A DNA stretch of 64,000 nt from an uncultured SAR86 cluster bacterium (GCA_902525735.1 CABZIF010000004.1:32596-96595); one strand, 5' to 3'; numbered from the stretch's first letter, positions 39,058 through 48,049 are shown. Made by a program: numbers and translations. The notes: generated by a model from the sequence alone, not told the origin.

Positions 39058-39462
39058 TTAAAAAATTTTGTTCATTATATCAATTTCTCTCGCTGCAGAC
39101 TCTGGAGAATCAGATCCGTGAACAGCGTTTTTAGATAGAGATTCGGCGAATAATTTTCTCAAGGTCCCCTCTTTGGCTTCTTCTGGATTAGTAGAGCCCA
39201 TCAAAGACCTATAGGATTTTATTGCGTCTTCACCTTCAAGAATTTGGACAACAACTTCGCCTGAAATAATAAATTCAACTAATTCGTTAAAGAATGATTT
39301 ATGGGCATGCTCCTTATAAAAATCACTTGCTATTTCTTCTGTTAGTAAAGTTTTTTTAGATCGGATGATTTTTAAACCTGAAGAAATAATTTTTTCATTA
39401 ATTTTATCTTCGAAACCGTTTTTAACGGCGTCTGGTTTGATGATACATAAAGTTGTTTCCAT
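39058..39462 (-). CDS. ndk: Nucleoside diphosphate kinase
   Basis: 134 residues. It balances NTP pools by transferring phosphate through a histidine. The start METTLCIIKPDAVKNGF and the active-site NAVHGSDSPESAAREI, with the phospho-His, are intact. E. coli Ndk has 143 residues. Located 16 bases after iscX and 4 bases before rodZ; rlmN and pilF, which usually stand between ndk and rodZ in gammaproteobacteria, are absent here. Confidence 0.96.
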   Translation of the reverse strand: METTLCIIKPDAVKNGFEDKINEKIISSGLKIIRSKKTLLTEEIASDFYKEHAHKSFFNELVEFIISGEVVVQILEGEDAIKSYRSLMGSTNPEEAKEGTLRKLFAESLSKNAVHGSDSPESAAREIDIMNKIF

Positions 39463-39478
39463 TTCCTTCTCAAAATTA

Positions 39479-39673
39479 CTAACTTAATTCTTCAATCCAT
39501 AGAGCTTGTATTGCCTCTAAAATTCTTTCTCCGCATCGGTCTTGATCGTCTTCAAATTCATCTAGGGTGCACACCATATTCATAAGGTCGGTAAAAAGCA
39601 AGGTCTTTGGGTCTTGTTCAGGATAAGCATCTATCAAAGCGTCAACAATTTCATATGTGTCTGTCCATTTCAT
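39479..39673 (-). CDS. iscX: IscX Fe-S assembly accessory protein
   Basis: 64 residues (E. coli 66), very acidic. The signature MKWTDTYEIVDALIDAYPEQ and FTDLMNMVCTLDEF identify it. IscX binds IscS and iron and tunes the rate of cluster synthesis. It begins 2 bases after the fdx stop, the usual order. Confidence 0.95.
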   Translation of the reverse strand: MKWTDTYEIVDALIDAYPEQDPKTLLFTDLMNMVCTLDEFEDDQDRCGERILEAIQALWIEELS

Positions 39674-39675
39674 AA

Positions 39676-40017
39676 CTAATGAGGATTTTCCGATACCATG
39701 TTGATATTATATTTTGGTATTTCTATCTCTAAATCTTCTTCATCAAGAATTATCTGACAACTTAGTCTTGATCTTTGCTCTAATCCCCAAGCTTTATCTA
39801 ATAAATCTTCTTCGTCGTCGGTTGCCTCATTAAGATTTTCAAATCCTTTTGTTACAACCACATGACAAGTGGTACAGGCGCATGACAATTCGCAAGCATG
39901 TTCTATATTTATGTTTGCATCCAAAATTGCTTCACAAACAGTAGTACCTTTTTTTCCCTCGATTTCAGCTCCATCTGGACAAATCTCTGGATGTGGCTTA
40001 ATTTTAATTTTTGGCAT
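39676..40017 (-). CDS. fdx: ISC-type [2Fe-2S] ferredoxin
   Basis: 113 residues (E. coli Fdx 111). It supplies electrons for Fe-S cluster assembly on IscU. Cluster ligands are Cys42, Cys48 and Cys51 in CELSCACTTCH, and Cys87 in RLSCQII. It follows iscA directly, sharing one base; hscB and hscA, normally between iscA and fdx, are not present. Confidence 0.96.
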   Translation of the reverse strand: MPKIKIKPHPEICPDGAEIEGKKGTTVCEAILDANINIEHACELSCACTTCHVVVTKGFENLNEATDDEEDLLDKAWGLEQRSRLSCQIILDEEDLEIEIPKYNINMVSENPH

Positions 40018-40364
40018 TAGATGCTAAAGCTTTCGCCGCACCCACATTGAGCAGAAACATTTGGATTAATGAATGTTAAATTGGAATTTAGCCCTTCCTT
40101 AACAAAATCAAGCGTAGTACCATTTAAAAAAGTAAAACTTTTTTTATCTATTAATATTTTAAAGGAATCGAATTCAAACTTGAGATCGTCAGAATTTATT
40201 TGTTCTGAAAATTCTAAAAAATAGGCGTAGCCAGAACAACCTGAATCTTTTATACCTATCCTCACTGAAGTATTCTCTTTTCCTTTTAAAAGAGAGGATA
40301 AGTGATCAATCGCAGGTTGCGTTAAATCAAAATGATTATTGGTTATGTTTTCTGACGTTGTCAT
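40017..40364 (-). CDS. iscA: A-type Fe-S carrier protein (IscA)
   Basis: 115 residues from the ATG at 40364 (MTTSENITNN); another ATG five codons upstream is possible. The three conserved cysteines are present: one in SGCSGYAYFLEF and two in the CGCGESFSI tail. IscA accepts clusters from IscU and passes them to target proteins. Its start lies inside the iscU coding region, a 29-base overlap. It could also be called ErpA-like; the operon position favours IscA. Confidence 0.92.
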   Translation of the reverse strand: MTTSENITNNHFDLTQPAIDHLSSLLKGKENTSVRIGIKDSGCSGYAYFLEFSEQINSDDLKFEFDSFKILIDKKSFTFLNGTTLDFVKEGLNSNLTFINPNVSAQCGCGESFSI

Positions 40365-40770
40365 TAGATTCAAAATCATTAATAGCTTTTTTGATAGCTT
40401 CTTCAGCTAAAACACTGCAATGGATTTTTATAGGAGGAAGTTCAAGAATATCTACAATCTCTTTATTGCAAATTTCCTTGGCTTCATCAATTGTTTTACC
40501 TTTTAACATATCAATTAATTGTCCACTCGAAGCAATGGCTGAACCACAGCCATAGGTTTTGAATTTTGCATCCACAATCTTTTTGACTCCGTCAATATCT
40601 TCACATTTAATTTGAAGTTTCATTACATCACCGCATGCGGGTGCTCCGACAATACCTGTTCCTACTTTGTCAAAATCTGCATCGCCAGGCTTCCATCTTC
40701 CAACGCTTGCAGCTTTTGGATTTTTTAAGGTTTGTTCAAACTTATCAACTACTTTTTTTGAATATGCCAT
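40336..40770 (-). CDS. iscU: Fe-S cluster assembly scaffold IscU
   Basis: 144 residues (E. coli 128), the extra length being at the C-terminus. Cluster-binding Cys46 (GAPACGDVM), Cys75 (TYGCGSAIASS) and Cys118 are all present, as is the HscA recognition motif as LPPIK at 111-115 (LPPVK in E. coli). That motif survives although hscA is not in this operon. It lies 13 bases downstream of iscS. Confidence 0.97.
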   Translation of the reverse strand: MAYSKKVVDKFEQTLKNPKAASVGRWKPGDADFDKVGTGIVGAPACGDVMKLQIKCEDIDGVKKIVDAKFKTYGCGSAIASSGQLIDMLKGKTIDEAKEICNKEIVDILELPPIKIHCSVLAEEAIKKAINDFESNDNVRKHNQ

Positions 40771-40783
40771 ATTACCCCTCTGT

Positions 40784-42211
40784 TTAACTAGCCCACTCTA
40801 TTTTGCTTAAATCTACACCATCAAGATGCATTTCCCAAAGAGGTGAAATTTCTCTCAATTGGTTGACAGACGATTTAACCAAATCAATCGTGAAATCTAT
40901 GTCTTGTTCTTGAGTAAATCTTCCAAATGAAAATCTAATAGAACTATGAGCTAATTCATCTGGACGACCCAAAGCTCTTAAAACATAGGAAGGCTCTAAA
41001 CTGGCTGAGGTACATGCAGACCCAGAAGAAACAGCAATATTTTTGACAGCCATTATTAAAGACTCTCCCTCGACATAATTAAAAGACAAGTTAAATATTC
41101 CAGGATAACCTTCGTCGAGATTTCCGTTGATGTAAATTTCTTCCATATCCTTTAAACCATTGTAAAGTCTATTTTTTAAATTATTTATCTTTTCAAAATC
41201 TTTTTCTAATTCCTGAGAAGCAATTTTAAATGCTTCACCCATTCCGACAATTTGATGTGTAGGAAGCGTGCCAGCTCTTATTCCTCTTTCTTGACCGCCG
41301 CCATGAAATAGTGCTTCAAGCCTCACCCTTGGTTTTCTTCTAACGTATAAGGCTCCAATACCTTTGGGTCCATATATCTTATGAGCAGAAAAAGACATTA
41401 AATCTACCTTGGAATTACAAAGATCTATCGGAATCTTTCCAGCACTTTGAGCCGCATCTACGTGGAAGATAACCCCTCTTTCTCTAGTTAAATCTCCAAT
41501 TTCATTAATATCATTTATAACACCAATTTCATTATTAATATGCATTAGAGAAACTAAAGTCGTATCCTCCCGAATCTCTTCAGAAATTTGATCGATTGAA
41601 ATGCTTCCATATTCATCTGTGTCGAGATAAGTAACATCAAATCCTTCCTTTTCTAATTGTCTACAAGTATCTAGAACAGCCTTATGTTCTATCTTAGAGG
41701 TAATGATATGTTTACCTTTGTTCTTATAAAAATGTGCTACGCCTTTAATGGCTAAATTATCAGATTCGGTGGCGCCCGAAGTGAAAATTATTTCCCTAGG
41801 ATCGCAGTTAACTAATTTTGAAACATTACATCTGGCTTCCTCAATTAACTCCTCGGCTTTCCAACCATACAAGTGAGATCTAGAACCAGGATTGCCGAAG
41901 GCTCCATCTATTGTCAGGCATTCCTTCATCTTTTCAACTACCCTTTCGTCAACTGGAGTCGTTGAAGCGTAATCTAAATATGTAACGTTATTTGGTGCAG
42001 TAGATTTTTTTTCTTCCGGACTAATTTTGAACTCGTCGAATTTCTTTTTCAGTTCAGAAATTATTGTTTCTCTGGCAAGAATGGCTTTTTCGATGTCACT
42101 TTCACCCGTTGATTTTCTTAAATCATAACCAAGTTTAGACCTGAGAGCTGAAGGTACAGCTAGTTTTACCCACCATACATTGTTTCTTTTGAAGAGGTAT
42201 TTTGTATCCAT
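40784..42211 (-). CDS. iscS: Cysteine desulfurase IscS with an integrase-like N-terminal domain
   Basis: 475 residues; E. coli IscS has 404. Residues from about 76 ([20 protein letters not shown]) are ordinary IscS, with the PLP lysine in [11 protein letters not shown] and the mobile-loop cysteine in [14 protein letters not shown]. It takes sulfur from cysteine for Fe-S clusters. Residues 1-65 are extra: [20 protein letters not shown], then [17 protein letters not shown], then a charged helix. This looks like the short N-terminal domain of phage-type tyrosine recombinases (DUF6538-like). No ATG, GTG or TTG offers a start near residue 75, so the extension seems real. First gene of the operon; no iscR upstream. 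Confidence 0.9.
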   Translation of the reverse strand: MDTKYLFKRNNVWWVKLAVPSALRSKLGYDLRKSTGESDIEKAILARETIISELKKKFDEFKISPEEKKSTAPNNVTYLDYASTTPVDERVVEKMKECLTIDGAFGNPGSRSHLYGWKAEELIEEARCNVSKLVNCDPREIIFTSGATESDNLAIKGVAHFYKNKGKHIITSKIEHKAVLDTCRQLEKEGFDVTYLDTDEYGSISIDQISEEIREDTTLVSLMHINNEIGVINDINEIGDLTRERGVIFHVDAAQSAGKIPIDLCNSKVDLMSFSAHKIYGPKGIGALYVRRKPRVRLEALFHGGGQERGIRAGTLPTHQIVGMGEAFKIASQELEKDFEKINNLKNRLYNGLKDMEEIYINGNLDEGYPGIFNLSFNYVEGESLIMAVKNIAVSSGSACTSASLEPSYVLRALGRPDELAHSSIRFSFGRFTQEQDIDFTIDLVKSSVNQLREISPLWEMHLDGVDLSKIEWAS

Positions 42212-42217
42212 TTAAGA

Positions 42218-42223
42218 ATTGTA
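42218..42223 (-). promoter_or_regulatory. Candidate -10 hexamer of the isc promoter
   Basis: TACAAT on the minus strand, 6 bases before the iscS ATG. A TTGATT lies upstream with a short 15-base spacer. Initiation here would give a leaderless transcript. AT-richness makes a chance match possible. Confidence 0.35.
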
Positions 42224-42342
42224 CCATAATTTAATAAAAATCAATAAGGTACACTTAAATAAAATAAATAAAGAATATGCTTATTATAATAAAAAGTTCT
42301 TAAAAATATTTGATATATTTTTTATTTCTGAATTTTTAAAAT

Positions 42343-43725
42343 TTAAGCCCAAATTTCATCGTCTGTTGGAACTTCCTTATCAGAAATTACTTTGCCAATT
42401 CTTGATACATTCATCAGATGTTTATAATCAAGATTTTCTGAAATTGAATTTCCTCCCCAGGATCCACAACCAAGAGTTGTTGTTGGCGCAAAACCATTTG
42501 TCAAAGAGCCGCCAGCAGAAGTAGAACTTGGCTGATTTACAACAAGACGGCTAATGGGCAGTTCAAGGCCCGCTTTTTGAATATTTTGATCATTGTCAGA
42601 ATGCAAAGCTGCTGAATGGCCAGCTCCTTCCACAAGAAGGTTTGATTTAGCCATGTTTATAGCCTCTTCAAAAGTTTTATAAGGTACGATAGCTATTACT
42701 GGACAAAGTTTTTCTTTTGCAAGAACATCTTCAGTACCTGATCCGTCTGCCGGCAAAAGTATAAGCCTTGATGTTTCTGGGACATCAATTCCAGCTAATT
42801 TTCCAACCTCTCTTGCTGACTTACCTACAATATCCTTATTTAGATACCCATTTTGAAAAACAACATCGCGCAATTTTTGTATTTGATTTTGATTATTTGT
42901 GAACCAAACTTTCCCGGTATTTGTAAATAACTCAATTGTTTTTTCAAAATTTTCTTCGGGAGCAAACACGAATTGTTCGTGAGAACAAATAATTCCGTGA
43001 TCAAAAGAAGCTCCGTCAACAATTTTTTCTACAGCATCTTTTAAATCTATGTTTCTATCTATTATTACCGGAACGTTTCCTGCTCCAACTCCAAAAGATG
43101 GTTTGCCGGAAGAATATGCTGATTTAACCATCGCCCCGCCGCCAGTTGCAACAACGACATCAGCACTTTGCATAAGTTTTTGTGTCTTCGCAACAGATCC
43201 ATTTTTTACGACTTGTATCAGATCGTCTGGACCATTATGAGATTTAACAATTTTCATAAATTCTTCTGTTAAAAACTCTGCACAGTTTTGAGCCTTTGGA
43301 TGAGATGCAAAAATTATCGCGTTACCTGTCTTTAAAGCAAACATACCATTACACATAGGAGTTACAATTGGATTAGTTACAGGAGTAACTGCTGCAACCA
43401 CACCCATCGGTTTTGCAACAAATACAAGATTGCTAATGTTATCTTCGCCAATTACTCCGCGAGACTTCTTATCTTTTAAATTATTCCAAATTACACGTGC
43501 TTTACTTTTATTCTTGAGTATTTTATCTTCAAAAGATCCCATTTCTGTCTCATCAACAGCCATCCTTGCAAGTGCTTCTGCATTATCATAAACAAATTTA
43601 CCAATATCACGGACAATCGCATCAACTTTTTCTTGCGTAAAAATTTCATAAGTTTCTTGTGCGATGCGAGCCTTATGAATGAGCTCTTCTATTGAAGCAT
43701 CGTTACTTTGAGTTAACTTAGCCAT
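42343..43725 (-). CDS. Acylating (CoA-dependent) aldehyde dehydrogenase
   Basis: 460 residues. It resembles EutE, the N-terminal half of AdhE and sulfoacetaldehyde dehydrogenase SauS, which turn aldehydes plus CoA into acyl-CoA with NAD(P)+. Features: VVAAVTPVTNPIVTPMC, a glycine-rich ATGGGAMVKSAYSSGKP, GAGNVPVIID, and the catalytic Cys247 in DHGIICSHEQ. A GCGSWGGNSISENL tail region is also typical of the family. It is 91 bases downstream of the acetolactate synthase-like gene. The substrate aldehyde is unknown. Confidence 0.86.
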   Translation of the reverse strand: MAKLTQSNDASIEELIHKARIAQETYEIFTQEKVDAIVRDIGKFVYDNAEALARMAVDETEMGSFEDKILKNKSKARVIWNNLKDKKSRGVIGEDNISNLVFVAKPMGVVAAVTPVTNPIVTPMCNGMFALKTGNAIIFASHPKAQNCAEFLTEEFMKIVKSHNGPDDLIQVVKNGSVAKTQKLMQSADVVVATGGGAMVKSAYSSGKPSFGVGAGNVPVIIDRNIDLKDAVEKIVDGASFDHGIICSHEQFVFAPEENFEKTIELFTNTGKVWFTNNQNQIQKLRDVVFQNGYLNKDIVGKSAREVGKLAGIDVPETSRLILLPADGSGTEDVLAKEKLCPVIAIVPYKTFEEAINMAKSNLLVEGAGHSAALHSDNDQNIQKAGLELPISRLVVNQPSSTSAGGSLTNGFAPTTTLGCGSWGGNSISENLDYKHLMNVSRIGKVISDKEVPTDDEIWA

Positions 43726-43816
43726 AATAATTTATTTACTCCCTTTTTTAGTGAATATTATTTTAATTCTTTCTTAGATGAAATTCTTATTTTTCTTAAA
43801 TATTTTAAATTTGAAC

Positions 43817-45490
43817 TTAAAGCGAAGAACTCATTCTTTTTATATCTTTGTTTAAGATTTTGTCATTTTCACTATAGTCAACCGGACAGTCAATGACGTG
43901 TACACCGGGAGAATCCAAGCAAACTTTTAAAGTTTCTTTCAAGCTTTTTGAATCGATTATTCTATGTCCTATTGCACCGTAGGCCTCTGCATATTTAACA
44001 AAATCAGGATTTTCAAAACTTAAACCAAAATCAGAATATTTCATATTTTCTTGTTTCCATTTTACCATTCCATAAGCCTTATCATTCAAGATGACTACTG
44101 TTAAGTTCACACCCAATCTGATTGCTGTCTCTAGCTCCTGACTATTCATCATAAAACCTCCATCTCCGCAAACTGAAATAACCTTTTTATCAGGGTAAAT
44201 CATTGCAGCTGTAATAGCTGAAGGGAGTCCAGCTCCCATACTTGCTAAAGCATTATCCAAAATAACAGTATTTTGATTTAAAGCAGGGTAACCTCTAGCA
44301 AACCAAAGTTTATAAACTCCATTATCAAGAGTAATTATTCCGTCTGCTGGCACCACATTTCTTATTTGACGGACCAAATAAGGAGGGAAAATGGGAAATC
44401 TATCGTCTACTCTAATTTTTTCGGAATGAGCTAAATGGGCTTTCCTTGTTGCAAGCATTTTTAAAAAATCCCATTTTGGATTAATTTTTATTTTTTCTTT
44501 TATCTGCCATATCGCATTTGCTATATCTCCTGTTACCATAAGTTGTGGAAAGTAAATCCCATTGACATTCGCAGTGATATGATCGATATGAATTACTTTT
44601 GTGCCCTCTTTTTCGCTCATTATGAAAGGAGGCTTTTCAAAATTATCGTGACCTACCGTAATTATTTGATCAGATTCTTGTATGGCTCTGTGAACAAAAT
44701 CTCCATCAGTTAGAGCCGCGCATCCAAGAAAGTTTTCATGTCTCTCATTAAGAGCACCTTTTCCGAGTTGAGTTGTAATGAAAGGAATTTTGGTTTTTTC
44801 GATAAATTCATTAAGCATTTTGCTTGTCCTTGTTCTATTTGCCCCTCCGCCTAGAACTAAAATAGGTCTTTTTGCCTTTTCAATTAAATCCACAGCCTGA
44901 GTAATAGATTTTTCGTCAGCTATCGGTCTTCTTATGATACTTTTTAACAAAGGCCTTCTTCTTGTAGTTTCACTTGCAATGTCTTCGGGTAGTTCAAGAT
45001 GTACTGCTCCAGGCCTCTCTTCTTCTGCCAACTTAAATGCCTCTCTGACTTCAGAGGCAATCATATTTGCAGAAGGTATTTGATTAGTATATTTTGTGAT
45101 TGGCTGCATTAAATCAACAACATCTAATATTTGAAATCTGCCTTGCTTAGTATTTTTGATTGGTTTTTGCCCTGTAATCATCACCAAAGGCATACCGCCT
45201 AATTGGGCATAAGCTGCCGAGGTAACCAAATTAGTAGCTCCAGGGCCAAGAGTTGTAAGGCAGACACCTGCTTTACCTGTCAATCTTCCATATGTTGCCG
45301 CCATAAATCCAGCACCTTGTTCGTGTCTAGTGAGAATCAACTTAATTTTATTTGACTTACATAAACATTCTAAAAAATCAAGATTCTCTTCTCCCGGAAG
45401 ACCAAAGACAAATTCAACGCCCTCCTCTTCCAAACACTTTATAAAAAGCTCAGCTCCTTTTATTTTTTTTTGATTTTGCAAGAAACTCAT
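43817..45490 (-). CDS. Acetolactate synthase-like thiamine diphosphate enzyme (catabolic AlsS type)
   Basis: 557 residues. The Pyr domain has the catalytic Glu57 (TRHEQGAGFMAA), the central domain the Rossmann-like LVLGGGANR, and the PP domain the TPP motif GDGGFMMNSQELETAI (442-457). The C-terminal VIDCPVDYSEN is close to Bacillus AlsS. No IlvH/IlvN-type small subunit is adjacent, also as in catabolic AlsS. Relatives in this superfamily include glyoxylate carboligase and sulfoacetaldehyde acetyltransferase, so the reaction could be different. It sits 6 bases after purC and before the acylating aldehyde dehydrogenase. Confidence 0.85.
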   Translation of the reverse strand: MSFLQNQKKIKGAELFIKCLEEEGVEFVFGLPGEENLDFLECLCKSNKIKLILTRHEQGAGFMAATYGRLTGKAGVCLTTLGPGATNLVTSAAYAQLGGMPLVMITGQKPIKNTKQGRFQILDVVDLMQPITKYTNQIPSANMIASEVREAFKLAEEERPGAVHLELPEDIASETTRRRPLLKSIIRRPIADEKSITQAVDLIEKAKRPILVLGGGANRTRTSKMLNEFIEKTKIPFITTQLGKGALNERHENFLGCAALTDGDFVHRAIQESDQIITVGHDNFEKPPFIMSEKEGTKVIHIDHITANVNGIYFPQLMVTGDIANAIWQIKEKIKINPKWDFLKMLATRKAHLAHSEKIRVDDRFPIFPPYLVRQIRNVVPADGIITLDNGVYKLWFARGYPALNQNTVILDNALASMGAGLPSAITAAMIYPDKKVISVCGDGGFMMNSQELETAIRLGVNLTVVILNDKAYGMVKWKQENMKYSDFGLSFENPDFVKYAEAYGAIGHRIIDSKSLKETLKVCLDSPGVHVIDCPVDYSENDKILNKDIKRMSSSL

Positions 45491-45496
45491 TTAAGG

Positions 45497-46213
45497 CTAA
45501 CTAAGATCTATACCAATTCTATGAGCTATTTCTTGATAAGATTCAACTAAATCTCCTAAACCCAATCTAAATCTATCTTTGTCTAATTTCTTCTTAGTTT
45601 CTTTATCCCAAACTCTGCAGCCATCAGGTGTAAATTCATCGCCAAGATAAATTTTATTTTCAAATTTTCCAAACTCTAACTTGAAATCAACAAGAATAAG
45701 TTCTGCAGCGTCGAAAAGTTTTACTAAAATATCATTGGTTTGTAGAGTCATTTTTTTCATTTCTTCAATATCTTTTTCGGTAGCCCATCCGAAAGAAGTA
45801 ATATGGCAATCGTTTATCAAAGGATCACCTAAGTCGTCGTCTTTATAAAAGAATTCAAATATTGGAGGATCCATTACAGAAGCCTCTTCAAGGCCTAATC
45901 TTTTACATATACTTCCCGCAGCAAAGTTTCTTACGACACACTCAATGGGAAACATCTCAAGAGAAATCACAATACTTTCATTAGGGGCAGACTCTTCTAA
46001 GTGATGATTCGCCACTCCTTCCTTTGAAAGGTGCTCCATAATAAAGCTATTGAACCTATTATTTACCGTTCCTTTGCCAGCAATTTGCTCAATTTTTTTT
46101 CCATCAAACGCTGAAGTATCGTCTCTATACTCCATAATAAGTTTTGAATCATCAGAGGTTGTGTACAAAGCTTTTGCTTTACCTGTTTTTAAAAGTTCTT
46201 TCCTTTCTAACAT
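45497..46213 (-). CDS. purC: SAICAR synthase
   Basis: 238 residues from the ATG at 46213 (MLERKELLKTGKAKALYTT); E. coli PurC has 237. An in-frame ATG at 46303 would add 30 residues but lies inside bamC and does not match the family. It joins CAIR and aspartate in purine synthesis. Signatures are EYRDDTSAFDGKK, CVVRNFAAGSICKR and LVDFKLEFGKF. The dapA-bamC-purC order matches E. coli. Confidence 0.95.
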   Translation of the reverse strand: MLERKELLKTGKAKALYTTSDDSKLIMEYRDDTSAFDGKKIEQIAGKGTVNNRFNSFIMEHLSKEGVANHHLEESAPNESIVISLEMFPIECVVRNFAAGSICKRLGLEEASVMDPPIFEFFYKDDDLGDPLINDCHITSFGWATEKDIEEMKKMTLQTNDILVKLFDAAELILVDFKLEFGKFENKIYLGDEFTPDGCRVWDKETKKKLDKDRFRLGLGDLVESYQEIAHRIGIDLS

Positions 46214-46214
46214 T

Positions 46215-47159
46215 TTAAGATAGTACCTGATTAATTTGAGAAATAATTTCTTGAATGAATTCTTTATTTTGTTCGCCCGTAGAAACAGAAATAATTGTCT
46301 CATTTTGGGCTATCTTTTCAACAAAGATTTGAATTTCTTTTGTGTCCCCTCTCCCAAAAAAACCTTCCTCGGATTTAATTTCTGTAATGAAAATACCTTT
46401 CTCTCTATCAAAATCATTTACCTTAAATTCGGCAATACTCAGAGATCTTTGCAAAGCAGACCAAGCTCTGGGAAAGCCAACCATAAGTCTTATTTTTGAA
46501 AATCCGTCTTTATCGATAAATACTTCAGTTTTATCAATTGAATTTAAATTTAAAGCTATCAGAGAGGTTCCAGTTACTGAACCTAATTCACTAAGGCCAT
46601 TTAAAATTTTTGTTGAAATAGTTTTGACATATTCATCATCAGAATTTTTTTTCCATATATTTCCATCTAAAGCTTCATAAGAAATGAAAATTTCAGTACT
46701 ATCTCTTTGCAATCCACTTTCTATTTTAAAAACAAATCTAGTAGTGATGTTATCTCTGTTAATTTCCTTGGTAAAAATTTCTCCTGTTTTTGGATTAGCA
46801 TTAGAAATGTTTAAATCTTTACTCTGATTTAGATATTCTTGAAGCATAGGCCAAGCTTTACTTGGCTCAAGACTTAAATAAATCCATCTGATCTCTCCTA
46901 ATTTGTGAAGACGTAATTCATTATTTGATTCAGATGAAAAAAATTGTTTTGGCAAAGGGAGTTCATAAACTTTTTGGGGAGCAGAAATTGAAGTATCAGG
47001 AATAGGATATAAATCTATGGATTTAGATATATTTTGTCCCAATATTTTTTCTGCATTTTCATTATCTTTCGCAGATAGGTATTTATTTGATTTATTATTT
47101 TCAGGATTTGAGGCGCATGAAGCTAACACCAAAAAAAATATAATTAATAATAATTTCAT
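46215..47159 (-). CDS. bamC: Outer membrane protein assembly factor BamC
   Basis: 314 residues. The lipoprotein signal ends at Cys15 (VLASC). After an unstructured N-terminal region (a BamD-binding segment in E. coli) come two similar helix-grip domains, about residues 95-195 and 215-312; the matching segments are SKAWPMLQEYL and RAWSALQRSL. Position between dapA and purC strongly supports BamC. It ends one base before the purC ATG. Confidence 0.88.
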   Translation of the reverse strand: MKLLLIIFFLVLASCASNPENNKSNKYLSAKDNENAEKILGQNISKSIDLYPIPDTSISAPQKVYELPLPKQFFSSESNNELRLHKLGEIRWIYLSLEPSKAWPMLQEYLNQSKDLNISNANPKTGEIFTKEINRDNITTRFVFKIESGLQRDSTEIFISYEALDGNIWKKNSDDEYVKTISTKILNGLSELGSVTGTSLIALNLNSIDKTEVFIDKDGFSKIRLMVGFPRAWSALQRSLSIAEFKVNDFDREKGIFITEIKSEEGFFGRGDTKEIQIFVEKIAQNETIISVSTGEQNKEFIQEIISQINQVLS

Positions 47160-48049
47160 TATATTAAATCTAAATTTTTAAGTTCTTTTTTTAAACTCTC
47201 GTGAAATTTTGAATCTAAAATAGTAAGGGGAAGACGAATACCTAATTTTATTAAACCCATTAAATGTAATGCATATTTTACAGGAATTGGATTGGACTCT
47301 ACAAAAAGAATTTTATTTAAGGCATTAATTTTTTCGTCTATTTTTTTTCCTTCTTCATTATTATTCATAGCAAGACGAGTCATTTCTGAAATCATGTTTG
47401 GAACTATATTTGAGGAAACTGAAATTGTCCCATGACCTCCTCTCACAAGGAACTCGTAAGAAGTGACATCGTCTCCAGAATATAAAAAGAATTTTTCATT
47501 TTTTATTTCTTCGCTGCATAATTTTTTTATATCTTCTAAATTATTCATTTCTCCTGTAGCGTCTTTTATGCCAATTATATTTTCATGAAGAGATAGTCGA
47601 TGGGTTGTTTCGGCTTCTATGAAACATGCTGTTCTTGAAGGGACATTATAAAGAATTTGAGGAATTTGAATCTCGTCAGCAATTTTTTTGTGATGCAAAT
47701 AAAGTCCTTCTTGAGTTGGCTTATTGTAATATGGAGATACTAAAAGAGCAGCATCAGCTCCTGCATCTTTTGCAGATTTTGTTAACTCTAAGGCTTCAAT
47801 TGTTGAATTGGCTCCCGTTCCTGCAATAACTTTAATTCTTCCATTTACATATTTAACAAAGTATTCAATTAAACTAACATGTTCTTCAAAATCAATTGTT
47901 GCTGATTCACCTGTTGTTCCAACTGCCACAATTGCTGAAATAGAGTTTTCTATCTGAAAATCAATAAGATCGTTTAAAGATGAGTAGTCTACTGTTCCAT
48001 CCTCGAACATAGGAGTGGCAATTGCTGTCATAGCACCTATCAATTTCAT
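47159..48049 (-). CDS. dapA: 4-hydroxy-tetrahydrodipicolinate synthase
   Basis: 296 residues (E. coli 292). It condenses pyruvate and aspartate semialdehyde for lysine and peptidoglycan synthesis. The start GAMTAIATPMFEDGTVD, VGTTGESATI, SPYYNKPTQEGLYLH, the Tyr in ILYNVPSRTAC and the Schiff-base Lys in IIGIKDATGE are present. It shares its last base with the bamC start codon. Divergent from bcp over 72 bases. Confidence 0.96.
   Translation of the reverse strand: MKLIGAMTAIATPMFEDGTVDYSSLNDLIDFQIENSISAIVAVGTTGESATIDFEEHVSLIEYFVKYVNGRIKVIAGTGANSTIEALELTKSAKDAGADAALLVSPYYNKPTQEGLYLHHKKIADEIQIPQILYNVPSRTACFIEAETTHRLSLHENIIGIKDATGEMNNLEDIKKLCSEEIKNEKFFLYSGDDVTSYEFLVRGGHGTISVSSNIVPNMISEMTRLAMNNNEEGKKIDEKINALNKILFVESNPIPVKYALHLMGLIKLGIRLPLTILDSKFHESLKKELKNLDLI

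Noticed and set aside
42219..42252. Inverted repeat gtacc/ggtac upstream of iscS as an IscR-like operator
   Set aside because: Arms of five bases with more than 20 bases between them are too weak, and no iscR is present.
40784..42300. Remnant of an integrated mobile element at iscS
   Set aside because: No recombinase catalytic domain, no attachment-site repeat and no tRNA is adjacent; only the N-terminal domain resembles an integrase.
46214..46303. Upstream extension of purC by 30 residues
   Set aside because: It lies inside bamC and is absent from PurC proteins; the ATG at 46213 is one base from the bamC stop.
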